The position numbers and the translations under genes were made by a program. A DNA stretch of 64,000 nt from Ligula intestinalis. Lineage: Eukaryota; Platyhelminthes; Cestoda; Diphyllobothriidea; Diphyllobothriidae. The notes below the pieces were generated by a model. That model was not told the DNA's origin. It worked only from the letters and a program-made list of their open reading frames with translations, and made no database searches. The DNA lies in NCBI GenBank assembly GCA_036362985.1, contig JAYGXS010000008.1:9057401-9121400 (forward strand), given 5' to 3'. This document shows, piece by piece, positions 54,668-64,000 of this stretch; the first letter of the stretch is position 1, and every line of letters starts with the position of its first letter.

Positions 54668-54881
54668 GGCTGGCTAGTAGCCCTTGTTGGATCAGGAGCC
54701 CCGCCGGGTTGGCGAGGAGAGGAAGTCGGAGCAGCGTGGCTGGGAGAGGCCGCTACGCCGTCAAAAACAGAGATGTAGAAGAGGGGAGATCAATCAATCG
54801 TAAGGAGGTTTGGTGTAGCAGACCTTGGCCGCCATGAGGACGGGTGGGAACGCGGTCGAAGACGCGTCTGCTGTGGTTCCC
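54668..54881. repeat. SINE-like repeat D, copy 3, 12-bp target duplication
   Basis: GGGTGACGTGCT occurs at 54,656-54,667 and 54,882-54,893; the homologous site at about 55,885-55,900 in repeat J copy 2 has it once (GGGGACTGTGCT). The insert contains CTAGTAGCCCTTGTTGGATC, GTGTAGCAGACCTTGGCCGC and GCGTCTGCTGTGGTTCCC. It lacks the long (GAG)n tract of the copy at 24,259, so that tract expands and contracts. 214 bp, non-coding. Confidence 0.8.
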
Positions 54882-55414
54882 GGGTGACGTGCTCATGGTA
54901 GGCTGTGTTATCTTTGGCTGAACAATTTTGGAACTACCCACGCCAATCTCTAGTGAAATTTTATCGTCAAAAAGCTACCCCTCTCCCCTGGTCTGCCCCC
55001 CTGTTTTAATCCCTTTTCCTTCACAGTGCTGTCGGCTTTCCGCTGCCTCAAAAGACAGTTGTTACGACTCGTTGAGATGAGGACCCCTGACGGGCATTGT
55101 GGTGGATGGCCAATGATGCTGACCACACCCTCTCTCTCTTGTTGGATATGCAGCTGTTGCACCTGGCTGACCTAACCCACCTTGAGGTAGTTCCACTTGG
55201 GTGCAAGATAGCCACGGTTGTTCCGAGGGCCAATTGTATGGCCCCACACCTGTGGACGCATTATAGGCCTCTCTAAACGACAATCCCTTCCGAGCAATGT
55301 CTTACACCAGTCGGACGCCACATGAAATGGATCCAGTCACATAAAAGCACCGGTCGTCCACTCTCGCAGTACACCTCTTCTCCCAAGTCTGGAATCACCT
55401 TACTCTCGTGTTGC

Positions 55415-55950
55415 CACACATATCTCACGTGACGCACTGCGGGCGTACCTGGACATGCATGCTTGGAATTGCTAAGCTAAACACGCGAAACTGGTAGACC
55501 ACCCATAGGGTCCATTCCTCCTCCTCCTCCTCCTCCTCCTCCTCCTCCTCCTCCTCCTCCTCCTCCTCCTCCTCCTCCTCTCTCTCTCTTAGTCGATGGA
55601 GTACCGTGACTTGCACGTGAGGTTGCTGATAGTTCGGCGAAAATTCCCTTGAGTGAAAAGTAGTTTTGGCAAGCAGCTGTTTTATTTATATAATGCGATC
55701 ATTCATCACTAGGCCTTTATACTGACAGGGAAAATAAATTAGTCAATTATGTGTAGGGCTTATATGGGTCTGGGAGTTAGAAGGGGTGAGGGAGGCCGGT
55801 GCTTAGTCATACCTCCTCGGTCCTCGTCTCTTGCATGGTGGAGTCAGCGTGTTAAAGAAGATGGGTTCTGGAGTGAGGTGGAGGGGAGGGGACTGTGCTC
55901 AAGGTAGGCTGTGTGTTATCTTCAGCTGAACAATTTCGGAATCCTCTAGA
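55415..55950 (+). repeat. repeat J, copy 2, uninterrupted, with (TCC)n
   Basis: Same order as copy 1, with a (TCC)n tract at 55,516-55,580, and continuing through GTGGAGTCAGCGTGTTAA and GGTAGGCTGTGTGTTATCTT. It gives the empty-site reference for the LTR and repeat D insertions in copy 1. No coding content; the acidic frame on the minus strand is the microsatellite. Confidence 0.7.
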
Positions 55951-55954
55951 CCGG

Positions 55955-56550
55955 GAGAGGCCTACGGTGCACGCTTGTTTAGTGGCTGGCTCCAGATGCG
56001 AGCCGAGGATTCCAATGACTTGACCTCATACGTGGGAGGTCACTTGAAGTGCTCCCTTCCCAGACCGAAGTTCGGTTGATGAAAGAATTCTAACGGTGGA
56101 AGGGAACGGGGTGCGTACCAGAGGTAGGGTTTAAACAGTGCGTGTTGCTGTGGCTGCCATAAATGAGCCGTATTAGTGTCAGTGTCAGTGCCGTGTCAAT
56201 GTTTGTTGAGAGGAGTGAGCGATACAGTTGGCAGTAGAAGGAAGATCAGAGATTGGGAAGGAGGTCTGGGCGCTGGCAATCATAGGAGAACTTCTTTGCT
56301 GGATTGGAGAGGAACCATAGCCTAGGCTCAATGGGCTTTGAGCGATTAAGGATCTTCATATCGCCACACGACGGGATGTCGGTAAAAGTATTCGCCATAT
56401 TGTGGTTACATAAGAGGACACAGGAAAATTCAGTTGCAGTCGAAGAAGGTTTGATAATGATTGAGCTCAGCCACATTAGAAGTTGAGAGTTCATCTCATG
56501 TCGTGGATCACAAATATCCGGAAGCACAGCGCATGCAGCCAATCTGAAAA
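55955..56550. other. no recognised feature
   Basis: A 98-codon minus frame (56,246-56,542) has no motif I recognise. Nothing else seen. Confidence 0.4.
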
Positions 56551-56552
56551 TA

Positions 56553-56690
56553 GTGCACTTTGGTCGGCTCGAGTTCTCACGGGGCTAATGCCAAGAGTCG
56601 CGGTGGTGGCTCGACCTTGAGGTGGGTGTAGGCGGCTGGCGAATGTATACTCGTTGGCATTGGTGAGCCTTTACGCACAGAGTGAGACAC
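56553..56690 (-). repeat. LTR 5' fragment (minus)
   Basis: Reverse complement of the 5' part of 50,542: GTATACTCGTTGGCA, GGTGAGCCTTTACGC, GGCTAATGCCAAGAG. Confidence 0.45.
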
Positions 56691-56899
56691 CAGAAAAAAT
56701 CGAGGAACACTTGTAGCGCTTCTACAGCCCACCTTCCTCAAACGCTTGACGTCACAGACGTGATCTGGCAGGAACAATCTTGATCGCCCAGTCGCGGTCG
56801 ACCCAGTCGGTCGACCCGCTCGGCTCTTGTCCGCGTGCAAGGCGCAACCTTTGCCCTCGGATGGCTGGGGCGCACAAACGCACTTAAAAAAGGTCTGGC

Positions 56900-57125
56900 C
56901 TATCAGTGTCCCGAAGCGCTCGTGGCCAATCAGCTTCCTGAAGCGTTCTCTGATCCTCGGTCAATTCCTGCACTGACGGACACTTGGTAATCCGCTCTGA
57001 GCTCTGAGCTCCTTACTCTTCTGTACACAATATATTGTTCCTTACAATCTGGCTTTCCCAAGACTTCTCGCATCTTCCAAAGAACCGGGCCCGGAAGATC
57101 GTAGCTGTTAGGGTTAACCTGTGGG
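56900..57125 (+). repeat. LTR 3' part, sense strand
   Basis: CTTACTCTTCTGTACACAAT, CCTTACAATCTGGCTTTCCC, AAGAACCGGGCCCGGAAGAT and GTAGCTGTTAGGGTTAAC. It lies head-to-head with the minus fragment on its left. Confidence 0.5.
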
Positions 57126-57129
57126 AACC

Positions 57130-57988
57130 TGCCTCACTTACTCACACTTGCTTCGTTGCCAAAAGCCACGCTTGTTCAGTGTCTACGTGCGCCGGCTAAA
57201 CTCCCACGCACTGTGTCTGCCAACTGCTACGAGAGGCCCCGTGATGTCCTACTTGCCCTCTGCTTCCCCACTTGTCGCGGCTCAGTGCACACGCTAGCTC
57301 CAGCCAATAGATGCGCACATGTCCACCTGGCTGAGTGCATGGCCCAGCCGTCTCGGGTCCGCAGCACCGAACACACCATTTGGCGTACTGACTCGGCGTG
57401 CATAACTCGGCCTGTCTGCTCTCGATTTTCCGGCAGTAAAACTGATGTTCTGCTACACCGTCTTGTTTGACTTGTGATTTTGGGGGAACCTTCTTAGCCT
57501 TAACTCCTAGATACTGTTAGTTGACAGCCATGGCTGTTAGTTTGTTGTGATTGGTTCAGGAATGCTCCGATGCGCCGCGGGTGATGGATGCACCGGTATC
57601 GACCCCCCCCCCCCCAAGCCGCTGCTACTGGAAGGGGGCGCTGCGGCAGACGCGACGCAAAGGCCTGCTTCTAGGCTTATTATCACACACCTGTATCCAT
57701 GTTCGGTCTTGCGTGGACTCTGCGCGGCTCATTTTGTCGCATAGCAAATTCCTGTCCAATCTGCTTCTTCTCCACAATCACTTTCTGGGACCCGCATGTT
57801 TGCTTGCACTGGCACCGCTCCGTCATTCCATCAGATGCTTCCTCAACATCAGAATTTTGCTGAAGTCCATTTCTATCTAGGGTTTTGAGATCGACAAAGT
57901 TGTCGCAGAGACTGTTCTGCACAGTTGAGCTTGCCGCCGTTACATTCATTTTGGTTATGGTTAGCTTAGCGATGACGCGACCCCGATA
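57130..57988. other. no recognised feature
   Basis: Contains a poly-C run (about 57,603-57,614). CTTAGCCTTAACTCCTAGA at 57,497 resembles an LTR 3' end. Frames of about 100 codons lack motifs. Confidence 0.35.
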
Positions 57989-57992
57989 GTTA

Positions 57993-58380
57993 TGTAGCGC
58001 CCAACGTTGCTGTGTCCGTTTTTCGTGTTCAAGTTCAGCTGCCCCAAAGTCATCAACTATCGCAGTGAGCGCTTTCAGACATGCTGGTCTGCCACTTGAA
58101 ATTGTCCCTTTCCCCATCCTCAGTCGACACAGCCTACGCCACGAGATACAATACCCCTCGGGGATAGTGTCACACGCACCAATTGGAGAACGCTTGAACC
58201 TGCTCCGCAATCCTGCTTAAGAAACTGTTACCGCTGTCTCATTCTCCCTCTCAGGCACGACTGGACGCAGTCAACACCAGCCCTGACTTCGCCAGGGGCC
58301 ACTGCCGTCTGAGGAAGCAACTTGGGATTTTAGCCTAATGTTTGTAGTGATCCGAGTACACTTATTAATTAGACACTACA
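57993..58380 (+). repeat. 5' LTR of the TRIM-like element
   Basis: 388 bp. TGTAGCGCCCAACG start, TTTCAGACATGCTGGTCTGC, CCCTCTCAGGCACGACTGGA, GACTTCGCCAGGGGCCACTG, TGATCCGAGTACAC and a GACACTACA end. Perfect 5-bp inverted termini (TGTAG/CTACA). Confidence 0.75.
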
Positions 58381-58383
58381 AGT

Positions 58384-58401
58384 CGGTAACCCCGACGTGA
58401 T
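58384..58401 (+). other. primer binding site, tRNA-Trp type
   Basis: Sits two bases from the LTR end. The match to tRNA-Trp even continues past the first 18 bases (CCAAACACA against TCGAACACGCA). CsRn1-type Ty3 elements of flatworms are known to use tRNA-Trp. Confidence 0.75.
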
Positions 58402-58867
58402 CCAAACACACCAACTTCCAAAAATGACTGACAACCTCTTGATGAAATTCCAACTTCACCATACTGTTATCCCTACGTCACCCATCGTGCCCGTAGATAG
58501 GGAAACGCTGTTGCCGTCACCCTGTCGCGAATCGAGATTGACGTTTTCCGCCAAACTCAGCTTTCAAAATCCATGTCGAATTCCAATCGATTTATTTTGA
58601 GCATTCATCCAGATACTTTGCTATAACATCACATCTCTCCTGTGTACGAGATATTCCTCCACCCATTGTCAACTAATCATTAGCCGTGAGTTATTTTTAT
58701 GCGCTCATCATGGTAACACACATACATCAATTAATTTTCAAACTTTCTACATTCCACTCTTTCCCAATTTTCATCTGGACGACAGTAAGCCTACTTCACT
58801 GACGCATTCGTTCGACCCAGCTCTCACTGGGATAACTTCTGTCCGAAATATCCTTTTCTCCTGCCCT

Positions 58868-59045
58868 CGTGCTGACTCACTGGCACCCGTAGTCCAGACC
58901 GCATTTCCTCCTACCAACGTGCCGACTCATCAGCATACGTCGTCGAGATAACCGTTCTTTATAACAACGTGCTAAATCACTGACACACGTATTCGAGCTT
59001 ACGGACACATTCCTTCATCAAACTGACGTGCAGACTCATTGTAGA
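58868..59045 (+). repeat. degenerate tandem repeat of about 50-60 bp inside the TRIM-like element
   Basis: The unit starts CGTGC(T/C/A)(G/A)A(C/A)TCA at about 58,868, 58,918, 58,968 and 59,027. It is followed by CACGTATTCGAG-like and CATTCCT(C/T)C-like parts. Three full units and a partial fourth, well diverged. Confidence 0.55.
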
Positions 59046-59232
59046 TCTCACGCCATCCCGATGCCTCAACTACACCTGAGCACAGGTCACATCCTCAGTC
59101 TTGCCTCAGTTCCCGGCAACGTCTGTCGCCATCGACACGCTCCCAAACTTGCACGTGCACTGGATTTCATCATTCATTTACTCGTTGGCCACAATGTCGA
59201 CCACTAATTTTGTTCGCTGTCTGGGGGAGAGG

Positions 59233-59652
59233 TGTATCCGACGCCCAACAGTACTTTGTCCGGCGTCCTCGTTCAAGGCCAACTGCCTCGAAGGTCATCC
59301 CCTATCATAGTCACTACTTTCAGATGCGCTGACCTGCAGACCCTTCCCCGAATTCCACTCGGACACACACATCCACACGTGCGTCTAGACTGTCGCGGCT
59401 GCCCAAGCAACACTTGAATATGTCCCTTTCCTACCCGCCCCCGGCCGACATAGTTTACGCCATCAGACACAATACACCTCGTGCAATGTCACACGCACCA
59501 ACACTGTCTCATTTTCTCTCAGGCCTGACTGGACGCAGCTTCGCCAGTGGCCACTACCATCTGACACACCAACTGGGATTTCTGTACACAATACGTCCCT
59601 TCCACTGGAGCTCGACCCGATGATCCGAGTACGACATTACTTCGATGCTACA
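59233..59652 (+). repeat. 3' LTR of the TRIM-like element
   Basis: 420 bp. TGTATCCGACGCCCAACAGT start, CAACTGCCTCGAAGGTCATC, CTCTCAGGCCTGACTGGACG, CAGCTTCGCCAGTGGCCACT, ATGATCCGAGTACGAC and a GATGCTACA end. It differs from the 5' LTR by many substitutions and indels, so the element is old if the two were identical at insertion. Confidence 0.75.
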
Positions 59653-61050
59653 ACTGTTCCAAGTCTTTCCTCTGGTCTTCTTTACTCATTTTGGAGTGGG
59701 GAACGGTTCCGTTAAGTCAACTGAACAATTCATACAAAAGCTGCAGGGTATTCGACTAACATCTGATGAAGTGATGGTATCTTTCGATGTGACTTCACTT
59801 TTCACCTCAATACCGCAACATCTTGCGGTTGAAACCATCCAAACCCTGTTAGAAGAGAAGTACAACGAGACGGACTCAAAGCTCAAAATAGAGCATCTTA
59901 TTGGACTCCTGAAACACTGTTTGAGCACCTTTTTCACCTTCAGTGGAACGGTGTATGAACAAGTAAAAGGTACACCAATGGGGTCGCCCTTATCTGGCCT
60001 GATCGCTGAAGCAGTACTACAACGACTGGAGACACTGGCTTTCGAACATTATCGACCGCGATTGTGGGTTCGGTATATTGATGACACGTTTGTCATCATT
60101 CATCGAGGCTAGATTAAGGATTTCACAGACAATCTGAACTCGATCTTCCCCTACATCCAGTTCACGATGGAGGAAGAAAAAGATAGCCAGTTGCCGTTCC
60201 TCGACGTGCTGGTGTGCAGAAAAGACGGTGGGGAACTCAAAACAACAGTTTACAGAAAGGCAACAAATACCTCACACATTCTCAGTTACCTCAGCAACCA
60301 TTCCGTCTCGCACAAACGTAACTGCGTGCGAACGCTCTATCGTCGTGCAGAAACTCACTGCAGCGAACCAGCCGACAAGAAGGCCGAAGTCAAGTATCTG
60401 CAGAAACTTTTCACAATGAATGGTTATCCTGGCGCGTTCGTCGAAAAATGCAGGCGAGGAACCAAACAAAGAAAACCACCCGGAGGGCCAGAATGGACAC
60501 GCTGGCGAGTAATACCTTATATTGCTGGTGCATCCGAAGAATTCGCTCGACTGCTCAGTGAATTTGGGATTGGCGTTGCCCACAGGCAGGAAGCAACAGA
60601 ACGCAGACAACTTATGCGGCCTAAAGAACCAGTACCCATTAACCAAAAGTCCGGTGTCATCTACCGCATCAACTGCCTTTGTGGTCAAGCCAATTATGTT
60701 GGTGAAACCGGCAAACGGGTTCTCACGAGAATGCACCAGCACGAACTCGCCGTGGGACGGAATGACAAGCTTTCTTTTGTAGCCGCTCACGCATCCATGC
60801 CAGGGCACGGCTTCGATTTCGAACAAGTGTGAATACTGGGTCAGTCGGACGACCGAATCTCACGCCTCTTGCAGGAGGCATAGCACTCACACGCGGACTC
60901 TATCAATGGCATATCGATCTCCCAGACGCCTATCTCGCGTTGCGCGAACAATGTCAGGGCCCAAGGTCACTCGCAGCGGAGCGAACAATGGGAACTCAAG
61001 GTCACCCCAGCAGAGCTGACTTAATCTCGCAGCGAGCTGTACGTTTTAAT
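59653..61050 (+). pseudogene. Penelope-like element: reverse transcriptase plus GIY-YIG endonuclease, 5' truncated
   Basis: RT motifs in order: TEQFIQKLQGIRLTSDE, VMVSFDVTSLFTSIP (motif A Asp), VKGTPMGSPLSGLIAE (motif B), LWVRYIDDTFVII (YIDD at about 60,073-60,084), DSQLPFLDVLVCRKDG, TTVYRKATNTSHILSYLSNH. GIY-YIG domain: GVIYRINCLCGQANYVGETG, KRVLTRMHQHELAV, HASMPGHGFDF. The same frame runs through a TAG at 60,110-60,112 and a TGA at 60,830-60,832. Further on are another TAG and a one-base deletion near 60,910 (DLPDAYLALREQCQ continues in the next frame). It abuts an LTR at its 5' side; the RT start and N-terminus are missing. It would copy its RNA at a nick made by the GIY-YIG domain; this copy is inactive though its catalytic residues persist. 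Confidence 0.85.
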
Positions 61051-61054
61051 TCCT

Positions 61055-62088
61055 TGACAATGGCCTCGAGTGAGAGTCCAAAAGGTCGAGCAAATACAAT
61101 ACTGGCCCCAGAGAGGGTCTTCCCGCCTTCTATTCAATTACCTGGGCCTCGCATATTTTCGTCTATTTCAGAAGGGTTCCTGTGCTGTACAGCTTTTCCC
61201 CACTAAGAATCAAAATTTACACAACAGGTACCAGTACCTGGCCTAGCGTGACTGACAAACCGCTGTGTGTGTTTGTGCCTCGACAAGGGGCGTTCTCCCT
61301 CCACCCCTACCCCTCCTCCTTCTGCCACAACGCGCACCGTCATTTACCGGAATCTCCATATACTCTACGGAGGGGACTGTAAAAACCACAGTACAATCCC
61401 TGACTGTAAGTGTGCGCACGCACATGCACACATGCACTTGTCCCCTCCCCCCCCCGCCCAACCCCCGACACCTAGCAACGCTGTTTTTCTACCCTTTTTG
61501 CCGTATACTGCAGTCACCTGAATGGCCGCCGGAATGACGAGCAGGCGTGATAAAGTGCTTGCCTGCTTGCAAGGTGGTTGCGCCAGCTGTGACCACACCT
61601 TCCCCCGCTTGGCGTACCCACTGAAGCGTCGGACCATCAGACTGGCCGAATCTCAGCAGACGCCAGTTAGTGGGAAATAGTAAACATACATTGCTACTAA
61701 CTCAACACGGGTAATATAATTAGTAATTATATTTTATTCTGCTTTTTTCCCCCGCATCTACTTCTGGTGCTGGATTACATTTCCTGGTGGCCAATCATCT
61801 GTCCTTCCGTCATCGTTCCAGTGGCCTTCCTTCAGTCTGAATAAACTACCCGGCATGAGGGATTCAATCCTTTCTGCCGACTATTTGCCGATCTTCTAAG
61901 ACTAACTGACCCTATGTCCGAATTTTGTGTGATAGGGACTACATGTCAGCAAAAGAGGCTGGGAAGTGAACCTAACTTTCATTTTTTCTGACCTTCTTGG
62001 GATTTCCACACCAACACCATTTTTTGGTTATTCTAAGCTAGCTACGGAGTTAAAATGAGTTCTTAATTGAATGTGGATGGACAGGCAA
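61055..62088. other. no recognised feature
   Basis: Pyrimidine-rich stretches at about 61,300 and 61,440. Frames on both strands are short. The left edge may hold the PLE 3' untranslated region, but I see no hammerhead-like core there. Confidence 0.4.
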
Positions 62089-62091
62089 TTA

Positions 62092-62442
62092 TGTTGTGAC
62101 TATCTACACACAAAGTGCACTTGTGAACGCTTGTCGTGACTAGTTCAAGTCAAAGTGCATTTTTGGAACGCTCACTGTTTTCCGGTCTCTGTAACAGCCA
62201 ATCACAGACCGACTTCCACAGGACTTCATGTGACGACTGCCGAGCAGACCTCACTTCAGGCGACGTTTGCTGGCTTGCGGTTCTGCGGTCGTCTAGTAGT
62301 CAGTTTCCTACTGTCTATTCTCCTAATTATTCTGCACAGAGTACACTCTTGCTAAAAATCTGGCTTGCCCATGACTTCTCTTCTCTCCTAAGGAACTGGG
62401 TCGGGAAAATCTCAGCCCGTAGAGGTTTAGCCTTCCTCGATA
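62092..62442 (+). repeat. solo LTR, sense strand
   Basis: TGTTGTGACTATCTACACAC start, GTGCACTTGTGAACGCTTGT, GGTCTCTGTAACAGCCAATC, GTGACGACTGCCGAGCAGAC, TATTCTGCACAGAGTACACTC, CTCCTAAGGAACTGGGTCGG and a CCTCGATA end, which matches the reverse of TATCGAG at 16,457 and 47,411. Flanks ATTA and AGTG do not match. A second short 3' fragment follows at about 62,505-62,590. Confidence 0.7.
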
Positions 62443-62756
62443 AGTGCACCTCGGACGTTATACATTTGAATGTTTGTCTTCGAATAAAACAGATCTCTCC
62501 CCCTTTTATTCTGTACCGAATATACCCTTCCTTCCACTCTGACCTTCCCAAGAATTTTTTATTCTCCTAAGGAACCTGGCTTGGAAGATCGCAGATACAG
62601 TCACGCCAAGTTACTTCTGGCATTCGAAGCAGGCAATACGGTACAAAAAGGCGAGAATAAGCTGGACAGTGTGGACGTAGCCAGCTCAAACTATTTTCGT
62701 ATACAATGTCTCCTTACTCATTGATGAACATTCACCGACCGCTAGCGGGACTAATC

Positions 62757-62870
62757 TGTCTTTGCCGGCAATACGATCTGCCTATACTACTTACTGATAC
62801 GACTGTCACGGCCTCCGTCGAGGCTCAACGCAGAGGGGGACGAGCGAGTTGCGTCAGCGAGTGTCAATAT
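62757..62870 (+). repeat. tRNA-derived SINE S, 3' part
   Basis: TTTGCCGGCAATACGATCTG, CCTATACTACTTACTGATAC, ACTGTCACGGCCTCCGTCGA and a diverged tail ending TCAATA. A reversed tail fragment lies immediately to its left (62,711-62,756, GATGAACATTCACCGACCGC). Confidence 0.55.
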
Positions 62871-62872
62871 AT

Positions 62873-63070
62873 CCCGACTTAAACCGGCAAGACAAGGAGC
62901 TCGTGGTTGAATGGTTAGGGTGTTAGAATCTCATCAAAAAGGTCGCGAGTTTGAGGCTCGAGTGGGGCACCACTTGGGTCTGGGTATGACTGGCTGATGT
63001 CGACGACAAATAAGCCAGAAATGGCCCCATTTCAGTCTCCTCCCTTGTATTTACCGGCAATACTAACTCA
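62873..63070 (+). repeat. tRNA-derived SINE S, 5' portion
   Basis: CCCGACTTAAACCGGCAAGA lead, A-box-like GTGGTTGAATGGTTAGGGTG, B-box GTCGCGAGTTTGAGGCTCG, CACCACTTGGGTCTGGG, AAATAAGCCAGAAATGGCCC and TTTACCGGCAATACTA. It follows a 3' part of the same SINE head to tail. Confidence 0.7.
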
Positions 63071-63454
63071 CTTCTTACTTGATTTAGGTAGTTTCTTTCC
63101 GTATCTTGTTATGACAAAAGCCACTCTGGAAACGAATAGTTAATCACGCACTAGCTAGTCGAATCTACTTCTATTAAATTGGTCATCGTCGTATATTATT
63201 TTCTGGATGGGCTTCTGGGTTCATAGTCAGTTTCATATTAGTAATCGAAAAGGAACATGGAACGGTGGGGTTTCTTCACATTGTACAGTCGAACGAGGTG
63301 AGGGCAGGTGAGAGAGATGGTTTGGTTGACGGCTAACAATGCTGTCCGGCTCCCATGTGGAATCGTGAACTGCCCCTAACAACATGTGTCTCAATCAGCA
63401 CTGACATCGACCAGCTCACGCATGCCACTGATGGCAAAGAAGTCGACTGTCGGA

Positions 63455-63768
63455 CCAGCTTAAGTCTGCACCCGAACGGTATTCGAAGCCCAAGCCTGGC
63501 GGCAGTCATTCCAGCGGCCACCGAGAACGGTCTTTGTCAGCATTGTAAGCACTGAAGGTGATTGGTCAGACCGGGAGAGGTCACGCACTGGCGTAGGCGC
63601 AGCCGCGACTTCGCGTGTTAATGGGCCGCGCTTGACAGAGGTAGATCAACGGGTGTTGTCGTGTGTCCGCGCATGCTGGCTGGCTGGCGGCGCAGGCCAG
63701 GCGTTGACGCGGACCATGAGGCTTGCAGTCACGTGACCTCATGCGGGCGTGTATGAGGGGTCACTACA
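63455..63768 (-). repeat. LTR, minus sense, 5' half
   Basis: GGCGGCAGTCATTCCAGCGG, CCACCGAGAACGGTCTTTGT, TCACGTGACCTCATGCGGGC and a GGGGTCACTACA end. The part with the polyadenylation signal is missing. Confidence 0.6.
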
Positions 63769-63910
63769 ATCTCGGTGCGTCTTCTGCCGCTATATCGAAT
63801 CGTACTTTAGGCCAGATGCTCGAATTTTGGGCGAGCTTTCAAAATAAATTCGGATTTTTGTGATTCACCCGCGCTTCATTTGCAAAGGTTTTGTCACCGT
63901 CTGTAAATTG

Positions 63911-63926
63911 GGGGGGGGGGGGGGGA
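63911..63926 (+). repeat. poly-G tract
   Basis: About 16 uninterrupted G. Similar G or C runs of 9-14 occur at 21,270, 23,393, 38,714, 45,050 and 57,606. Confidence 0.9.
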
Positions 63927-64000
63927 TTAAGAGGCTGTGTCCAGTAGATGAATAAGAACTCTGGCAGACATGTTAAAATGGTCAGTTATTCAGTCACACC

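Larger units (their letters stand above)
57993..59652 (+). mobile_element. TRIM-like LTR retrotransposon: paired LTRs, tRNA-Trp PBS, PPT, no gag-pol
   Basis: Two direct LTRs (57,993-58,380 and 59,233-59,652), both TGTA... to CTACA. Two bases after the first LTR is CGGTAACCCCGACGTGAT (58,384-58,401), 16 of 18 bases complementary to the tRNA-Trp 3' end. Immediately before the second LTR is the purine tract GGGGGAGAGG (59,223-59,232). The 852-bp interior has no protease, RT, integrase or zinc knuckle. This is the plan of a terminal-repeat retrotransposon in miniature, or a deletion derivative of a Ty3-type element. Flanks GTTA and ACTG do not match, so either the target duplication has decayed or the element has recombined. 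Confidence 0.7.

Noticed and set aside
55425..55616. Acidic frame of many Glu residues
   Set aside because: Read-through of the (TCC)n tract on the opposite strand.
57683..58210. 175-codon minus-strand frame
   Set aside because: It runs across the 5' LTR boundary of the TRIM-like element at 57,993, so it cannot be one gene.
57993..61050. Single composite element: TRIM-like unit plus PLE
   Set aside because: The PLE begins right after the 3' LTR end. RT of the PLE type has no link to LTR priming, and the junction is best read as an LTR element next to, or inserted into, a PLE.
1..64000. CRISPR arrays, bacterial operons, ribosome binding sites
   Set aside because: The window is eukaryotic in content; tandem units seen are microsatellites or degenerate repeats without spacer structure.

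Overview
The window looks like a gene-poor, repeat-saturated stretch of a flatworm nuclear genome. A tapeworm, perhaps a diphyllobothriidean, is my best guess. That rests on the mix of elements: an APE-type LINE with C2H2 fingers after its reverse transcriptase (RT), a CR1-like LINE, Penelope-like elements (PLEs), tRNA-derived SINEs, and a tRNA-Trp primer binding site of the kind used by flatworm CsRn1-type Ty3 elements. It is inference, not a database match. I found no host protein-coding gene I could defend; every recognisable protein belongs to a mobile element and every one is broken.

Layout. 1-13,070: AT-rich sequence with old paired repeats, a long foldback element (about 5,158-6,118), solo LTRs, and short PLE-3'-end-like units with a hammerhead-like core. 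13,680-25,380: more LTRs, a tRNA-like locus, SINEs, orphan copies of a LINE 3' untranslated region, a PLE GIY-YIG fragment, a SINE-like element holding a (GAG)n tract and a 100-N gap, and a strong hairpin. 25,888-31,750: one solo LTR split by a 5.48-kb LINE with an 11-bp target duplication and an inverted 5' end. 34,300-38,410: an inverted-repeat pair, AT-rich dispersed repeats, an LTR with a perfect target-site duplication (TSD). 39,050-44,003: a minus-strand CR1-like LINE with an LTR inserted in its RT. 45,240-51,900: several LTRs. 52,100-55,950: a duplicated repeat, one copy of which holds an LTR that itself holds a Tc1/mariner element, plus a SINE-like insertion. 57,993-59,652: a compact paired-LTR element with primer binding site and polypurine tract but no gag-pol (TRIM-like). 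59,653-61,050: a PLE with RT and GIY-YIG domains. 62,092-63,768: LTRs and SINEs.

The dominant signal is a family of LTR-like sequences of about 350-520 bp. They start TGTAG or a close variant, end CTACA, CTCGATA or CTCCTATA, and carry an AATAAA-type signal. Six copies have identical 4-bp TSDs on both sides (AAAC, ACTC, ACAT, AGGG, GGTC, CATC). The insertions form a readable relative order, because younger elements sit inside older ones with their TSDs intact.
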